64,000 bases of DNA from an uncultured Clostridium sp. GTDB taxonomy: Bacteria; Bacillota; Clostridia; TANB77; CAG-508. A model generated the notes under the pieces. The model ran no database searches and had not been told where the DNA came from. It saw nothing but the letters and a program-made list of their open reading frames with translations. A program made the position numbers and the translations under genes. Below, piece after piece: positions 17,394 through 26,703 of the stretch. Each line of letters opens with the position of its first letter. The first letter of the stretch is position 1. The DNA is taken from the NCBI GenBank assembly GCA_900554365.1, contig USGY01000005.1, forward strand, positions 7,465-71,464. The letters run 5' to 3'.

Positions 17394-18764
17394 ATGTCAA
17401 AAATGAAAAAAATAATTATTGTTGCAATTATTATTATATTAATAATAATTGCTGCAATAATAGGATATATGGTGACTAACCAAAAGAAAGATTTGGTAGA
17501 TAAAGATAATAATAATGTAAATACTACCCCAAATAATAATATAGTTGAAAATAATGTTCAAACAGTTAAAGACAGTGCTTTATTTTATACAATAGAAAAT
17601 TGTATAAAAAAATATGAAGGATATGTAAATACAAATTATGAAAAACAAGTTGATGAAAGAAATCTTCCATCATTAGCTGCATCATATGGATTTTCAACTC
17701 AAGAAGATAAAAATAGTGCTATAATGAATTTTTTAGATCAAGATTATATTAAAGAAAATAATATAAATAAAAATAATTTAAATAATTTTATTGAAGAAAC
17801 TAATAATGAAGATATTATAGTTACAGCATTAAAAATAAATAAATTGGAAAGTGATAATTCTGAAGTAAATTCTTATAGTGTATATGCTAAAAAAAGTGAT
17901 GGGGACAATGAAAAAAATATATATTATATTATAAAATTGGATGAAAGTAATGAAGCATTTTGCATTTATCCATTGAATAAAGATTATAAAAATATCGATG
18001 AAATAAATGTAAAAAATCAAACTAAAAACATTGAAAAAAATAATCAAAATGCTATTATACAAAGCGATGTAAGTGATGCTGAGATTACAACTAAATATTT
18101 TCAAGAATTTAAGGAGCTAGTAATAAATAAGCCAGAAGAAGCTTATGATAAGTTGGATGTAAACTATAGAAATAAAAGGTTTGGTAGTTTAGATGAATTT
18201 GAAAATTATATAAATGCAAACATAGATGATATCGAATTATCACAAATTTTAAAATATTTAAAAGAAGAAAATGATAATTATAATGAATATGTAGCAAAAG
18301 ATAGATATGAAAATTTATATATTTTTGATGAAGAATCACCAAATAATTATACTGTAAAATTAGATACATATACAATTGTTACGGATAAATTTAAAAGTGA
18401 ATATAGCCAATCTGAAGAAGAAAGAAAAGTTCAATTACAATTAGATGTGTTTAGACAAATGATAAATAATCAAGATTTTAAATCTGCATATAATGTATTA
18501 GCGGATGGATTTAAAAATAACTATTTTAAGACACAAGATAGTTTTGAAGAATATATGAGAAAACATGCATTTAAATATAATAAGATAAATTTTGAAGATA
18601 TTAATCAACAAGGTAATTTGTATGTATGTAAAGCCAATTTTACAGATTTAAGTGAAGGAAATTATGAAGATGAAAGTAAAAAAGATGTTAATCAATATGA
18701 TTGGACATTTATAGTACAACTAAATGATGCTGAAAATTTTAAATTATCATTTAGTATTGAATAA
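17394..18764 (+). CDS. Secreted/anchored NTF2-like protein of the T4SS operon (2, two repeats)
   Basis: 456 residues; N-terminal membrane helix at about 5-27. The FYTIENCIKK region (about 64-75) aligns with the previous protein. Two copies of the EAY-type domain follow: one with KPEEAYDKLDVNYRNKRF (about residues 245-262) and one with FKSAYNVLADGFKNNYF (about 363-379), each followed by a helix of the D-x-FExY type. It therefore looks like the upstream protein plus an added domain. Last gene of the T4SS channel operon, ended by a hairpin right after its stop. Function unknown. Confidence 0.5.
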   Translation: MSKMKKIIIVAIIIILIIIAAIIGYMVTNQKKDLVDKDNNNVNTTPNNNIVENNVQTVKDSALFYTIENCIKKYEGYVNTNYEKQVDERNLPSLAASYGFSTQEDKNSAIMNFLDQDYIKENNINKNNLNNFIEETNNEDIIVTALKINKLESDNSEVNSYSVYAKKSDGDNEKNIYYIIKLDESNEAFCIYPLNKDYKNIDEINVKNQTKNIEKNNQNAIIQSDVSDAEITTKYFQEFKELVINKPEEAYDKLDVNYRNKRFGSLDEFENYINANIDDIELSQILKYLKEENDNYNEYVAKDRYENLYIFDEESPNNYTVKLDTYTIVTDKFKSEYSQSEEERKVQLQLDVFRQMINNQDFKSAYNVLADGFKNNYFKTQDSFEEYMRKHAFKYNKINFEDINQQGNLYVCKANFTDLSEGNYEDESKKDVNQYDWTFIVQLNDAENFKLSFSIE

Positions 18765-18791
18765 AAAGAGAGAATGTGATATTCTCTCTTT
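18765..18791 (+). terminator. Hairpin at the end of the T4SS channel operon
   Basis: Perfect 11-bp stem AAAGAGAGAAT / ATTCTCTCTTT with a 5-base loop directly after the stop codon. The following T run is short, so termination may be partial and some read-through into the next gene is possible. Confidence 0.6.
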
Positions 18792-18813
18792 AAATTATAT
18801 ATAGGAGATCAAT

Positions 18814-20412
18814 ATGTTTAAGAAAATCAAATCATTAACCAATATTTTTGCCAAAGATTTTTTACAAAGAACAAAATTAATAGATCCAGAAACAAATAAA
18901 AAAACAATATGGTTTTGGATGATAATAATATTAGCAATAGCAATGGTATATATTAGTAATGAAGCCATAATTAAATTAAAATCAATAAATCAACCAGAAA
19001 TATTTTTAAATTTGTATATGGTATTTTTATTTTTATTAGTAACATTTCAAACAATAGCAATAAGTACTAATATATACTTTTTCTCAAAAGATTTAGAATT
19101 TGTTATGCCGTTACCAATAGAGCCTAAAATATTATTAATATCAAAATTTAATACTATAATAATTCTAATATATGTAACAGAAGCACTATTCGGTTTTATA
19201 CCATTAGTATTATATGGATTTTTAAATTTTACAACTTTTGGATATTTTTTATGGACAACATTATTTTTATTATTTATACCAATTATAATAGCTTCAGTAA
19301 TAAGTTTTTTAACTATTATATTAATGAGATTATTTGGATTTATAAAAAGTAAAATAATAGTTCAAAATTTAGTAACTTTTATATTAATATTTTTAATGAT
19401 AGGTGTTGAATATTTATTATTTGGTAATTTGAAAAATATACAAGAAGAAAATAAAATAATTTCATATATTACATCAATATTATGTAGTAAAGATTTTTTC
19501 TTTGTAATTAAAAGTTTATTTTTTATAATATTAATTGCTTTAGTGGTATTTAATTTATTTATTTATTTGTCTAAAAAAAATTATTTAAAAATCATATTAA
19601 AAAGTTTATCTATAGGAAATGGAAAAGTAAAAAATATAAAAAGATTAAGAGTAAAAAATAATAAAGTTGCAAAATCATATATAAAAAAGGAATTTAAAAA
19701 TTTAATAAAACATCCAATATTTTTCATGGAAACAATTTTACCTGTAATAATGACAATGATTACTATCGTAATGCTAGCTAATGTTTTAATTCCAGCTATA
19801 GATAGTACAATTCAAGCTGATGAAGAAATAAGTACTTCCTTGGCATCATTAAGTTTTAATAGCGAAATGATTTGTGTTATTTTAGGAATCTTACAGTTGT
19901 TATTTTCTATTTCTAGTTTGTCAGTAACAGCATTTTCTAGAGATGGAAAGGAAGCAATTTTTACAAAATATATTCCTCTAAGTTTATATAAACAATTTTT
20001 ATATAAAAATGTATTACAAATTGTATTAAATATAATTGTATCAGCTGTTATTTTGATATTAATATATAATTTTATTCCTAAAATAGGATTAATAAATATT
20101 ATTTTTATATTTGGAATATCAATTATAATTAATTTAATAAATAGTTTTTTAATGGTTGTAATAGATTTAAGGAAACCATATTTAAATTGGAATTCTGAAC
20201 ATTCTGTTGTAAAGAAAAATGATAATAAATCTTTTCAATATGCATTAACAGTAATAATGATTTTATTATATATGTATATTTCTAATATTTTTAAAGAATT
20301 AAATGTTACTTTAACTTTGTGTTTAGAAGGAATTATATTATTATTTATATTTATAATAATAAATGTGTTAATAAAGAAAAATATAAAAAAATTATTTAAT
20401 AAAATAAATTAA
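18814..20412 (+). CDS. ABC-2-type transporter permease-like membrane protein (orphan)
   Basis: 532 residues with roughly twelve hydrophobic segments in two halves. The segment SKDLEFVMPLPIEPKILLISKF and its counterpart AFSRDGKEAIFTKYIPLS in the second half are typical of large ABC-2 exporter permeases of Firmicutes. No ATP-binding subunit is adjacent on either side, so the partner must be encoded elsewhere. It starts 50 bases after the T4SS operon, preceded by a Shine-Dalgarno AGGAGAT, and could be transcribed by read-through. Substrate unknown. Confidence 0.6.
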   Translation: MFKKIKSLTNIFAKDFLQRTKLIDPETNKKTIWFWMIIILAIAMVYISNEAIIKLKSINQPEIFLNLYMVFLFLLVTFQTIAISTNIYFFSKDLEFVMPLPIEPKILLISKFNTIIILIYVTEALFGFIPLVLYGFLNFTTFGYFLWTTLFLLFIPIIIASVISFLTIILMRLFGFIKSKIIVQNLVTFILIFLMIGVEYLLFGNLKNIQEENKIISYITSILCSKDFFFVIKSLFFIILIALVVFNLFIYLSKKNYLKIILKSLSIGNGKVKNIKRLRVKNNKVAKSYIKKEFKNLIKHPIFFMETILPVIMTMITIVMLANVLIPAIDSTIQADEEISTSLASLSFNSEMICVILGILQLLFSISSLSVTAFSRDGKEAIFTKYIPLSLYKQFLYKNVLQIVLNIIVSAVILILIYNFIPKIGLINIIFIFGISIIINLINSFLMVVIDLRKPYLNWNSEHSVVKKNDNKSFQYALTVIMILLYMYISNIFKELNVTLTLCLEGIILLFIFIIINVLIKKNIKKLFNKIN

Positions 20413-20443
20413 AAAATGGGTACTATTAATTAGCACCCATTTT
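20413..20443. terminator. Bidirectional terminator between converging genes
   Basis: AAAATGGGTACTA / TAGCACCCATTTT, one A-C mismatch, 5-base loop, A-rich on one side and T-rich on the other. The stop codon of the minus-strand J-protein lies within it. Confidence 0.7.
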
Positions 20444-21148
20444 AAATATGTTTAAAAAAATATCAACAATAAATTTAATAAAAAAGTTTTCTTCATATAA
20501 TTCATGTAAAAAATTTTTAACAAAAGGTATTTGACAAATAAGAATAACAATAAAAATTGTAATTATTAAAGCAATAAAATTTTTAAATATTTCTCTTGGT
20601 GTTTTTTTATATCTAATTTTATATCCTCTATTTTTTAAATCTTGAATATAAGCATCATGATATGCTTTTTGTCTAGCGCGTTGCATTTCTTCTTGATATT
20701 CAAGTTCTTTTTCATATGCTTCTTGCGCAGCCATTTGCTTAGCTAATTCTTGTTGTTGGAAGTCTTGGTTAGTCTGATTTTGTGTGGTATTATAATTTAT
20801 TTGTGAATTATAAGTTGAACCTGGATTTGTTGAACGATTATTTTTTTCATTTTTTAAATTATTTAATTCATTATATAAAATTTGGTTTTCTTGAGCCATT
20901 TTATTAAAGTCTTCTTCAGAAATTGTAGAGGCTTTTAAAGTTTTATCAAAATTTGCTCTAGATTCTGGATTTGATAATATTTCATAAGCTTCATTTATTT
21001 CTTTTAATTTTTCACTTGCTGCTTCTTTTTGACTTTCTTCTTGTAAATCTGGATGATATTTTTTGGCTAAAGCTTTATATGCTTTTTCTATAACTTCTTG
21101 AGAAGCACTTGAATCAACTTCTAGTGTTTTATAATAATTTTTGCTCAT
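20426..21148 (-). CDS. J-domain protein with C-terminal membrane anchor
   Basis: 240 residues. An N-terminal J domain (about 1-70) has YYKTLEVDSSASQ, the essential HPD in KKYHPDLQ, and INEAYEIL, so it can stimulate an Hsp70 (DnaK) ATPase. A Gln/Asn-rich linker and a charged coiled coil (about 120-165) follow. Then comes a membrane segment (about 190-208) and a final hydrophobic stretch (about 222-236). It has no zinc-finger or DnaJ C domain, so it is not general DnaJ; it probably recruits DnaK to the membrane. The J domain is certain, its client is unknown. Confidence 0.8.
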   Translation of the reverse strand: MSKNYYKTLEVDSSASQEVIEKAYKALAKKYHPDLQEESQKEAASEKLKEINEAYEILSNPESRANFDKTLKASTISEEDFNKMAQENQILYNELNNLKNEKNNRSTNPGSTYNSQINYNTTQNQTNQDFQQQELAKQMAAQEAYEKELEYQEEMQRARQKAYHDAYIQDLKNRGYKIRYKKTPREIFKNFIALIITIFIVILICQIPFVKNFLHELYEENFFIKFIVDIFLNIFKMGAN

Positions 21149-21186
21149 TTATAAACTCCTTAATTATTTTTTTACATATCAAAATA

Positions 21187-21215
21187 AATATAACACAAAA
21201 ATCAAATTGCTTCAA
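21187..21215 (-). promoter_or_regulatory. Promoter of the J-domain gene
   Basis: On the minus strand: TTGAAG (21215-21210), 17-base spacer, TATATT (21192-21187), about 40 bases upstream of the start codon. Confidence 0.55.
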
Positions 21216-21266
21216 GTATATGAACAATAAATATGTTTTAATCATATTTTATAATGGGTGATTATT

Positions 21267-22127
21267 ATGAAGTTAGGATTATGTTTGGCTGGTGGTGGGG
21301 TTAAAGGTGCTGCTCATATTGGCGTGTTAAAAGCTTTTGAAGATGAAAATATAAAATTTAATTACATAGCTGGTACTTCATCTGGTAGTATTGTTTCGGC
21401 TTTATATGCTTGTGGTTTTTCAGCAGATGAAATTTATAATATATTTAAAAAATATTGTAAAAAAATAAAATATGTTGATTTTTTAAATATATTAAAATTA
21501 ATTTTTGGTATTGTTTTTACTGGTGATATAAAAATAGATGGATTTAATTCTGGTAAAAAAATAGAAAAAATGATTAATAAGGTTTGCAATCAATATGGTT
21601 TTTATACAATGAGAGACATTAAAAAAATATTAGCTATTCCAAGTGTTAACTTATGTAATGGTGAAGTGGTTTGTTTTACTTCATGTCAAAATAGAAAAAA
21701 GCCGGTAGATAATACTGTTTTTTGTGATGACATTGAAATAGGGAAGGCTGTAAGAGCAAGTTGCAGTTATCCAGTTGTTTTTTCACCATGTAATTATAGA
21801 AATATAAAGTTGATTGATGGTGGAATTAGAGAAAATGTACCTTGGCGTGAGTTGGAGTTTTTGGGTGCAGATAAGATTGTAAATGTTGTTTTTGAAGATG
21901 AGGAAGAAGAAAGCTGTGAAAAAAATATAGTTGAAGTTGCGTTTAGATCTATTAATTTATTGTGTAAAGAATTGTCTGGTTATGAAATAGATAGTGCAGG
22001 ATATGTTTTGAAAATTTCGAGTAAAAAAGTTGGATTACTTGATATGAAGAAAATTGATTATTTATATAATTTAGGTTATAAAGTTGCAAAAAGTAAAATT
22101 AATGAAATAAAAAAATTTATTGATTAA
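21267..22127 (+). CDS. Patatin-like phospholipase (RssA type)
   Basis: 286 residues. The patatin fold's three signatures are present: the oxyanion loop AGGGVKGAAHIG at about 8-19, nucleophile elbow GTSSGS at about 37-42, and the Asp of LIDGGIREN at about residue 189. These enzymes hydrolyse acyl groups of phospholipids or lysophospholipids with a Ser-Asp dyad at the membrane. Start is ATG 21267, 6 bases after GGGTG; the GTG at 21258 overlaps the Shine-Dalgarno. Monocistronic, divergent from the J-protein gene and ended by a strong terminator. Natural substrate unknown. Confidence 0.87.
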   Translation: MKLGLCLAGGGVKGAAHIGVLKAFEDENIKFNYIAGTSSGSIVSALYACGFSADEIYNIFKKYCKKIKYVDFLNILKLIFGIVFTGDIKIDGFNSGKKIEKMINKVCNQYGFYTMRDIKKILAIPSVNLCNGEVVCFTSCQNRKKPVDNTVFCDDIEIGKAVRASCSYPVVFSPCNYRNIKLIDGGIRENVPWRELEFLGADKIVNVVFEDEEEESCEKNIVEVAFRSINLLCKELSGYEIDSAGYVLKISSKKVGLLDMKKIDYLYNLGYKVAKSKINEIKKFID

Positions 22128-22129
22128 TA

Positions 22130-22167
22130 AAAAGATGCGGAATTTTTGTTATTTCCGCATCTTTTTT
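22130..22167. terminator. Bidirectional terminator (patatin / activase)
   Basis: Stem AAAAGATGCGGAA / TTCCGCATCTTTT, 13 bp, 10-base loop, flanked by A and T runs; serves both converging genes. Confidence 0.88.
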
Positions 22168-22178
22168 ATAATATAAAA

Positions 22179-25100
22179 TTATTTTTTAATAGTTATTTTT
22201 TCTTTTATATCACTGTTTTCTTTATCAATTGCTTTTTTAGCATTATTTTTTTCTTTTAAATTATCTTTGGCTACAGTCATTAGAAGTTTTATTCTATTTG
22301 TTTGATTTGTTTCACTTGCACCAGGATCGTAGTCAACAGGAGAAATATTTGCATCTGGATATTTACTTCTAATTGTTTTTATAACACCTTTACCAACAAC
22401 GTGGTTAGGTAAACAAGCAAATGGTTGAACACATACTATGTTTGGAATTCCATGTTCGATATATTCAATCATTTCAGCTGTTAAGAACCAACCTTCACCT
22501 GTTTGGTTTCCTATTGATAATATGTCTTTTACTTTGTCTTCTAAATGCCATATATCACAAGGTGGTAAGTAACCTTTTTTAGAATTTGATAAAGCTATTT
22601 TTAGATCTTTTTCCATTATATCTATTAATTTGATTGCTATTTTACTTATTTTTGATGATGTTTTATTTGTATTTAAAAGTTTATTAAATGTTATTTTATG
22701 TGTTGCCATAAATTTTATGAATCCCATAAAATCAGGTAATACAACTTCTGCACCTTCTTTTTCTAATAAGTCTGCAACAAAATTATTTCCAAATGGATGA
22801 TATTTTATTAAAACTTCTCCAACTATACCAACTTTTGGCTTTTCTACAGAAGTATCTAATTCTATTTTTTCAAAATCATTTACAATATCATAAATACTTT
22901 GTTTAAATTCTTTATTTTTTGTTTTAGCTAGAATTTCCTTGCATTTTTTAATCCATTTATTAAATAATGCTTCGGTTTCTCCTTTGTGAACTTCATATGC
23001 TCTATTTTTTGTAAGCATTTTTTGCAATAAATCTGCATATATAACGCATTTTAACATTTTATCCATTAAAGGAACTGTTATTTTAAATCCAGGCATTTTT
23101 TCCATACCTACTACATTTAATGATATAACAGGTACTTGTTCAAATCCAGCATCTTTTAATGCTTTTCTTATAAATCCAATATAATTTGTTGCTCTACATC
23201 CACCGCCTGTTTGTGACATTATTAAAGCTGTTCTATTTGGATCATATTTTCCAGATTGTAAAGCTTCAATCATTTGTCCTGTAACTAATATTGATGGATA
23301 ACATGCATCATTATTTACATATTTTAAACCTGTTTCTACAGTTTTTTGTGTACATTCACGTAATAGTTCTACATTATATCCGCAAGATTTAACAGCTGTT
23401 TCTAGCAATTCAAAGTGAATTGGAGCCATTTGAGGGAATAATATAGTATAATTTTTTCTCATATCTTTTGTAAAGATTTTTTTATGTATTCCATAATCTC
23501 CAGTTGTTTTTTCTTCATGTTTTTCATGTTCACGTTTTTTCATACTTGCAAGTAATGAACGGATACGTATACGTACAGCACCTAAATTGTTTACTTCATC
23601 TATTTTTATTAATGTATACATCTTATCATAACTTGATAAAATTTCTTCAACTTGATCTGTTGTTACTGCATCTACACCACATCCAAATGAATTTAGTTGA
23701 ACAAGCTCTAAACAATCATGTTTTCCAACAAAGTCGGCAGCTGCATATAATCTAGCATGAAATACCCATTGGTCAACAACTCTTATTGGTCGTTTAGCTT
23801 CTGATTTATCTGAAACACTATCTTCTGTTAATACACATAAACCTAAAGATGTTATTAATGTATCAATACCATGATTAATTTCTGGATCTACATGATATGG
23901 ACGTCCTGCTAACACAATACCTTTTAAATTATTTTCCTCTATGTATTTTACAGTTTCAGCACCTTTTTGACGTATGTCATTTTTACATTTTTGATATTCT
24001 GCTTCAGCTTTATCAGCTGCTTCATTTAATTCTGATTTTGTAAAGTTATATTCCTTAAATTCGTCAAGTTCTAATATTTTTTTAACTAAGTTTTTCTTGT
24101 CTAAAGGTAAAAATGGATTTAAGAATTTTACTGATGGATCTTTTAATTCTTCAATATTATTTTTTAATACCTCTGAATAAGAAATTACTATTGGACAGTT
24201 ATAATGGTTATCTGCTTTTTCATATTCTTTTCTTGAATAAGGTATACAAGGATAGAATATAGTTTTTATTCCTTTTTCTAATAAGCTTTCTACATGTCCA
24301 TGAGAAAGTTTGGCAGGGTAACAAACAGATTCAGATGGCATTGATTCCATTCCTTTTTCATATGTTGCACGAGTACTTTTTTCTGAAAGAATTACTCTAA
24401 ATCCTAAACTTGTTAAAAATGTAAACCAGAATGGATAATCTTCATACATATTTAAAACTCTAGGAATTCCAATAACTCCTCTAGGAGCGTCTTTTTCTTC
24501 TAATGGTTTATAATCAAAAATTCTTTCATATTTATATTTAACTAAGTTTGGAAGATTTTTGTTCTTAGAAACAATTCCAGCTCCTCTTTCACAACGGTTT
24601 CCGGAAATATGTACTTGTCCATTACTAAATCTATTTATTGTTAATAAACAATGATTTTCACATATTCCACATCTTGTGTGTGTTACTTTTATTTTTAAAT
24701 TATCTAATTCATTTTCTTTTAATATTGTTGACTTGTATTCCATATCTAAATTTGTTTCGTATTGTTCTTTAGATAAAAGAGCCATTCCATATGCTCCCAT
24801 AAGTCCTGCAATATCAGGTCTTACTACATTTTTACCAACAATTAATTCAAATGCACGTAGAACGGCATCATTGTAGAAAGTACCACCTTGAACAACGATG
24901 TGATCTCCAAGTGTTGAAACATCTCTTACTTTCATAACTTTTTGAATTGCATTTTTTATAACTGAGTATGAAAGACCACTTGAGATATCACCAACTGAAT
25001 ATCCTTCTTTTTGTGCTTGTTTTATCTTTGAATTCATAAATACGGTACATCTTGATCCTAGGTCGACAGGTGTTTTTGAATGTATTGCTTCATCAACAAA

Positions 25101-26498
25101 TTTTGATATTTCTAAGTTTAAACTTTTAGCAAATGTTTCTATAAATGAACCACATCCAGATGAACATGCTTCATTTAGCATGATGTTATCTATTGAACCA
25201 TTTTTCATACGAATATATTTCATATCTTGTCCACCAATATCAACAATACTTGTAACATCTGGTTCGAATTTTTTAGCTGCTGTATAGTGAGCTATTGTTT
25301 CGATTTCATTTATATCAACATTTAAGGCTGTTTGTATTAGTTTTTCACCATATCCTGTAACGCCACTGAATCTAAGTACGGCTTTTTCTGGTAATTCATG
25401 ATATAATTTTCTTAACATGTTCATAACACTGTTTAATGGATTACCTTCGTTACTTCCATATAATGAATAAAGTAGATTTCCGTCTCTATCAATTAATACT
25501 AATTTAGTTGTTGTAGAACCTGCATCAATTCCTAAGAAACAATCACCTTCATATGTTTTTAAATCTTTTTTTGTAATTTTGTCCTTATCATGTCTTTCTT
25601 TAAACTTTTTATATTCTTCTTCATTTTTAAATAAAGGAGCTAAAGGTTTTGTTGTTGTGTCATGTGAGTTACGTAAGTTTTCTATTTTTTTAGCAAGTTC
25701 GTCAGGAGTGATTTCTGCTGTACCAATAGAATCTAAGGCAGCTCCTTTGGCAACTAATAGGTGGGCTTCTTCTGGAACAATAATTTCATCATCAGTTAAG
25801 TGTAAAGTTTCGATAAATCTTTTTCTTAATTCTGATAAGTAATTTAAAGGTCCTCCTAAAAATGCTACATTTCCACGAATTGGTCTACCACATGCTAGTC
25901 CACTAATTGTTTGATTTACAACTGCTTGAAAAATAGAAGCAGCAATATCTTCTTTAGCGGCACCTTCATTAATTAAAGGTTGTATATCTGTTTTTGCAAA
26001 AACACCACAACGAGATGCAATTGGATAAATTGTTTTAAAGGTTTTAGCTAATTCATTTAAACCTTGTGTATCTGTGTGTAATAATGATGCCATTTGGTCT
26101 AAAAACGCACCTGTACCACCAGCACATGTTCCATTCATACGTTGTTCAATTGATTGATCAAAATAAATTATTTTTGCATCTTCGCCACCAAGTTCTATAA
26201 CTACATCTGTTTGAGGTATGTATTTTTCAACAGCACGTTTGCAAGAAACGACCTCTTGAATAAAGTCTACTCCTAAAAATTTAGCAGCAGACATTGCACC
26301 AGAACCTGTTAAGGCTATTGTAAAAGTGTTAGATGGATATTTTAATAATAAGTCCTCTAATACGCTACAAACAGTATTTTTTGTATCTGAAAAGTGCCTT
26401 TGATAATTTTTATATAATGTATTGCCATTTTTGTCCATAACAATAATTTTTACTGTAGTTGAACCTACATCTAATCCAACATGTAATAATTCACTCAT
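22179..26498 (-). CDS. Giant 2-hydroxyacyl-CoA dehydratase activase (BcrAD/BadFG x2 + DUF2229)
   Basis: 1439 residues. Two ASKHA-type ATPase domains of the BcrA/BadF/HgdC family lie in tandem: the first (about 5-280) with GLDVGSTTVKIIVMD and NGTCAGGTGAFLDQM, the second (about 320-580) with GIDAGSTTTKLVLIDRDG and ACSSGCGSF. These Cys residues bind the bridging [4Fe-4S] cluster of HgdC-type activators. A Cys cluster RCGICENHC follows, then a DUF2229-like region (about 660-1000) and a HgdB-like C-terminal part. HgdC-type proteins pump low-potential electrons into dehydratases at ATP cost. The substrate of this fused form is not established. Start MSELL has AAGGAG upstream. Confidence 0.85.
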   Translation of the reverse strand: MSELLHVGLDVGSTTVKIIVMDKNGNTLYKNYQRHFSDTKNTVCSVLEDLLLKYPSNTFTIALTGSGAMSAAKFLGVDFIQEVVSCKRAVEKYIPQTDVVIELGGEDAKIIYFDQSIEQRMNGTCAGGTGAFLDQMASLLHTDTQGLNELAKTFKTIYPIASRCGVFAKTDIQPLINEGAAKEDIAASIFQAVVNQTISGLACGRPIRGNVAFLGGPLNYLSELRKRFIETLHLTDDEIIVPEEAHLLVAKGAALDSIGTAEITPDELAKKIENLRNSHDTTTKPLAPLFKNEEEYKKFKERHDKDKITKKDLKTYEGDCFLGIDAGSTTTKLVLIDRDGNLLYSLYGSNEGNPLNSVMNMLRKLYHELPEKAVLRFSGVTGYGEKLIQTALNVDINEIETIAHYTAAKKFEPDVTSIVDIGGQDMKYIRMKNGSIDNIMLNEACSSGCGSFIETFAKSLNLEISKFVDEAIHSKTPVDLGSRCTVFMNSKIKQAQKEGYSVGDISSGLSYSVIKNAIQKVMKVRDVSTLGDHIVVQGGTFYNDAVLRAFELIVGKNVVRPDIAGLMGAYGMALLSKEQYETNLDMEYKSTILKENELDNLKIKVTHTRCGICENHCLLTINRFSNGQVHISGNRCERGAGIVSKNKNLPNLVKYKYERIFDYKPLEEKDAPRGVIGIPRVLNMYEDYPFWFTFLTSLGFRVILSEKSTRATYEKGMESMPSESVCYPAKLSHGHVESLLEKGIKTIFYPCIPYSRKEYEKADNHYNCPIVISYSEVLKNNIEELKDPSVKFLNPFLPLDKKNLVKKILELDEFKEYNFTKSELNEAADKAEAEYQKCKNDIRQKGAETVKYIEENNLKGIVLAGRPYHVDPEINHGIDTLITSLGLCVLTEDSVSDKSEAKRPIRVVDQWVFHARLYAAADFVGKHDCLELVQLNSFGCGVDAVTTDQVEEILSSYDKMYTLIKIDEVNNLGAVRIRIRSLLASMKKREHEKHEEKTTGDYGIHKKIFTKDMRKNYTILFPQMAPIHFELLETAVKSCGYNVELLRECTQKTVETGLKYVNNDACYPSILVTGQMIEALQSGKYDPNRTALIMSQTGGGCRATNYIGFIRKALKDAGFEQVPVISLNVVGMEKMPGFKITVPLMDKMLKCVIYADLLQKMLTKNRAYEVHKGETEALFNKWIKKCKEILAKTKNKEFKQSIYDIVNDFEKIELDTSVEKPKVGIVGEVLIKYHPFGNNFVADLLEKEGAEVVLPDFMGFIKFMATHKITFNKLLNTNKTSSKISKIAIKLIDIMEKDLKIALSNSKKGYLPPCDIWHLEDKVKDILSIGNQTGEGWFLTAEMIEYIEHGIPNIVCVQPFACLPNHVVGKGVIKTIRSKYPDANISPVDYDPGASETNQTNRIKLLMTVAKDNLKEKNNAKKAIDKENSDIKEKITIKK

Positions 26499-26545
26499 GA
26501 CAAATTCTCCTTTTTTATACATAATTTATGCTTTTTAACACCCTC

Positions 26546-26574
26546 ATTTTATACGGAAAAAGGCTTTTTGTCAA
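26546..26574 (-). promoter_or_regulatory. Promoter of the activase gene
   Basis: Minus strand TTGACA (26574-26569), 17-base spacer, TAAAAT (26551-26546). The spacer contains a short AAAAAGCCTTTTT palindrome. Confidence 0.6.
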
Positions 26575-26638
26575 ATGGTAAATATTAGAAGGCAACATAA
26601 AAAATATATGAAATTTATATGATAAAAATTTTATATAT

Positions 26639-26667
26639 TTGAGTATTAATAAAATTTATGTTAAAAT
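26639..26667 (+). promoter_or_regulatory. Promoter of the radical-SAM-like gene
   Basis: TTGAGT (26639-26644), 17-base spacer, TAAAAT (26662-26667), 36 bases before the start codon. Confidence 0.5.
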
Positions 26668-26703
26668 ATAATTTGTAAAAAAATTGGAAAGTAGGAACTT
26701 AAA

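Noticed and set aside
23504..23755. Plus-strand ORF opposite the activase gene
   Set aside because: Leu/His-rich antisense shadow without start signals; the minus-strand frame is continuous through conserved motifs.
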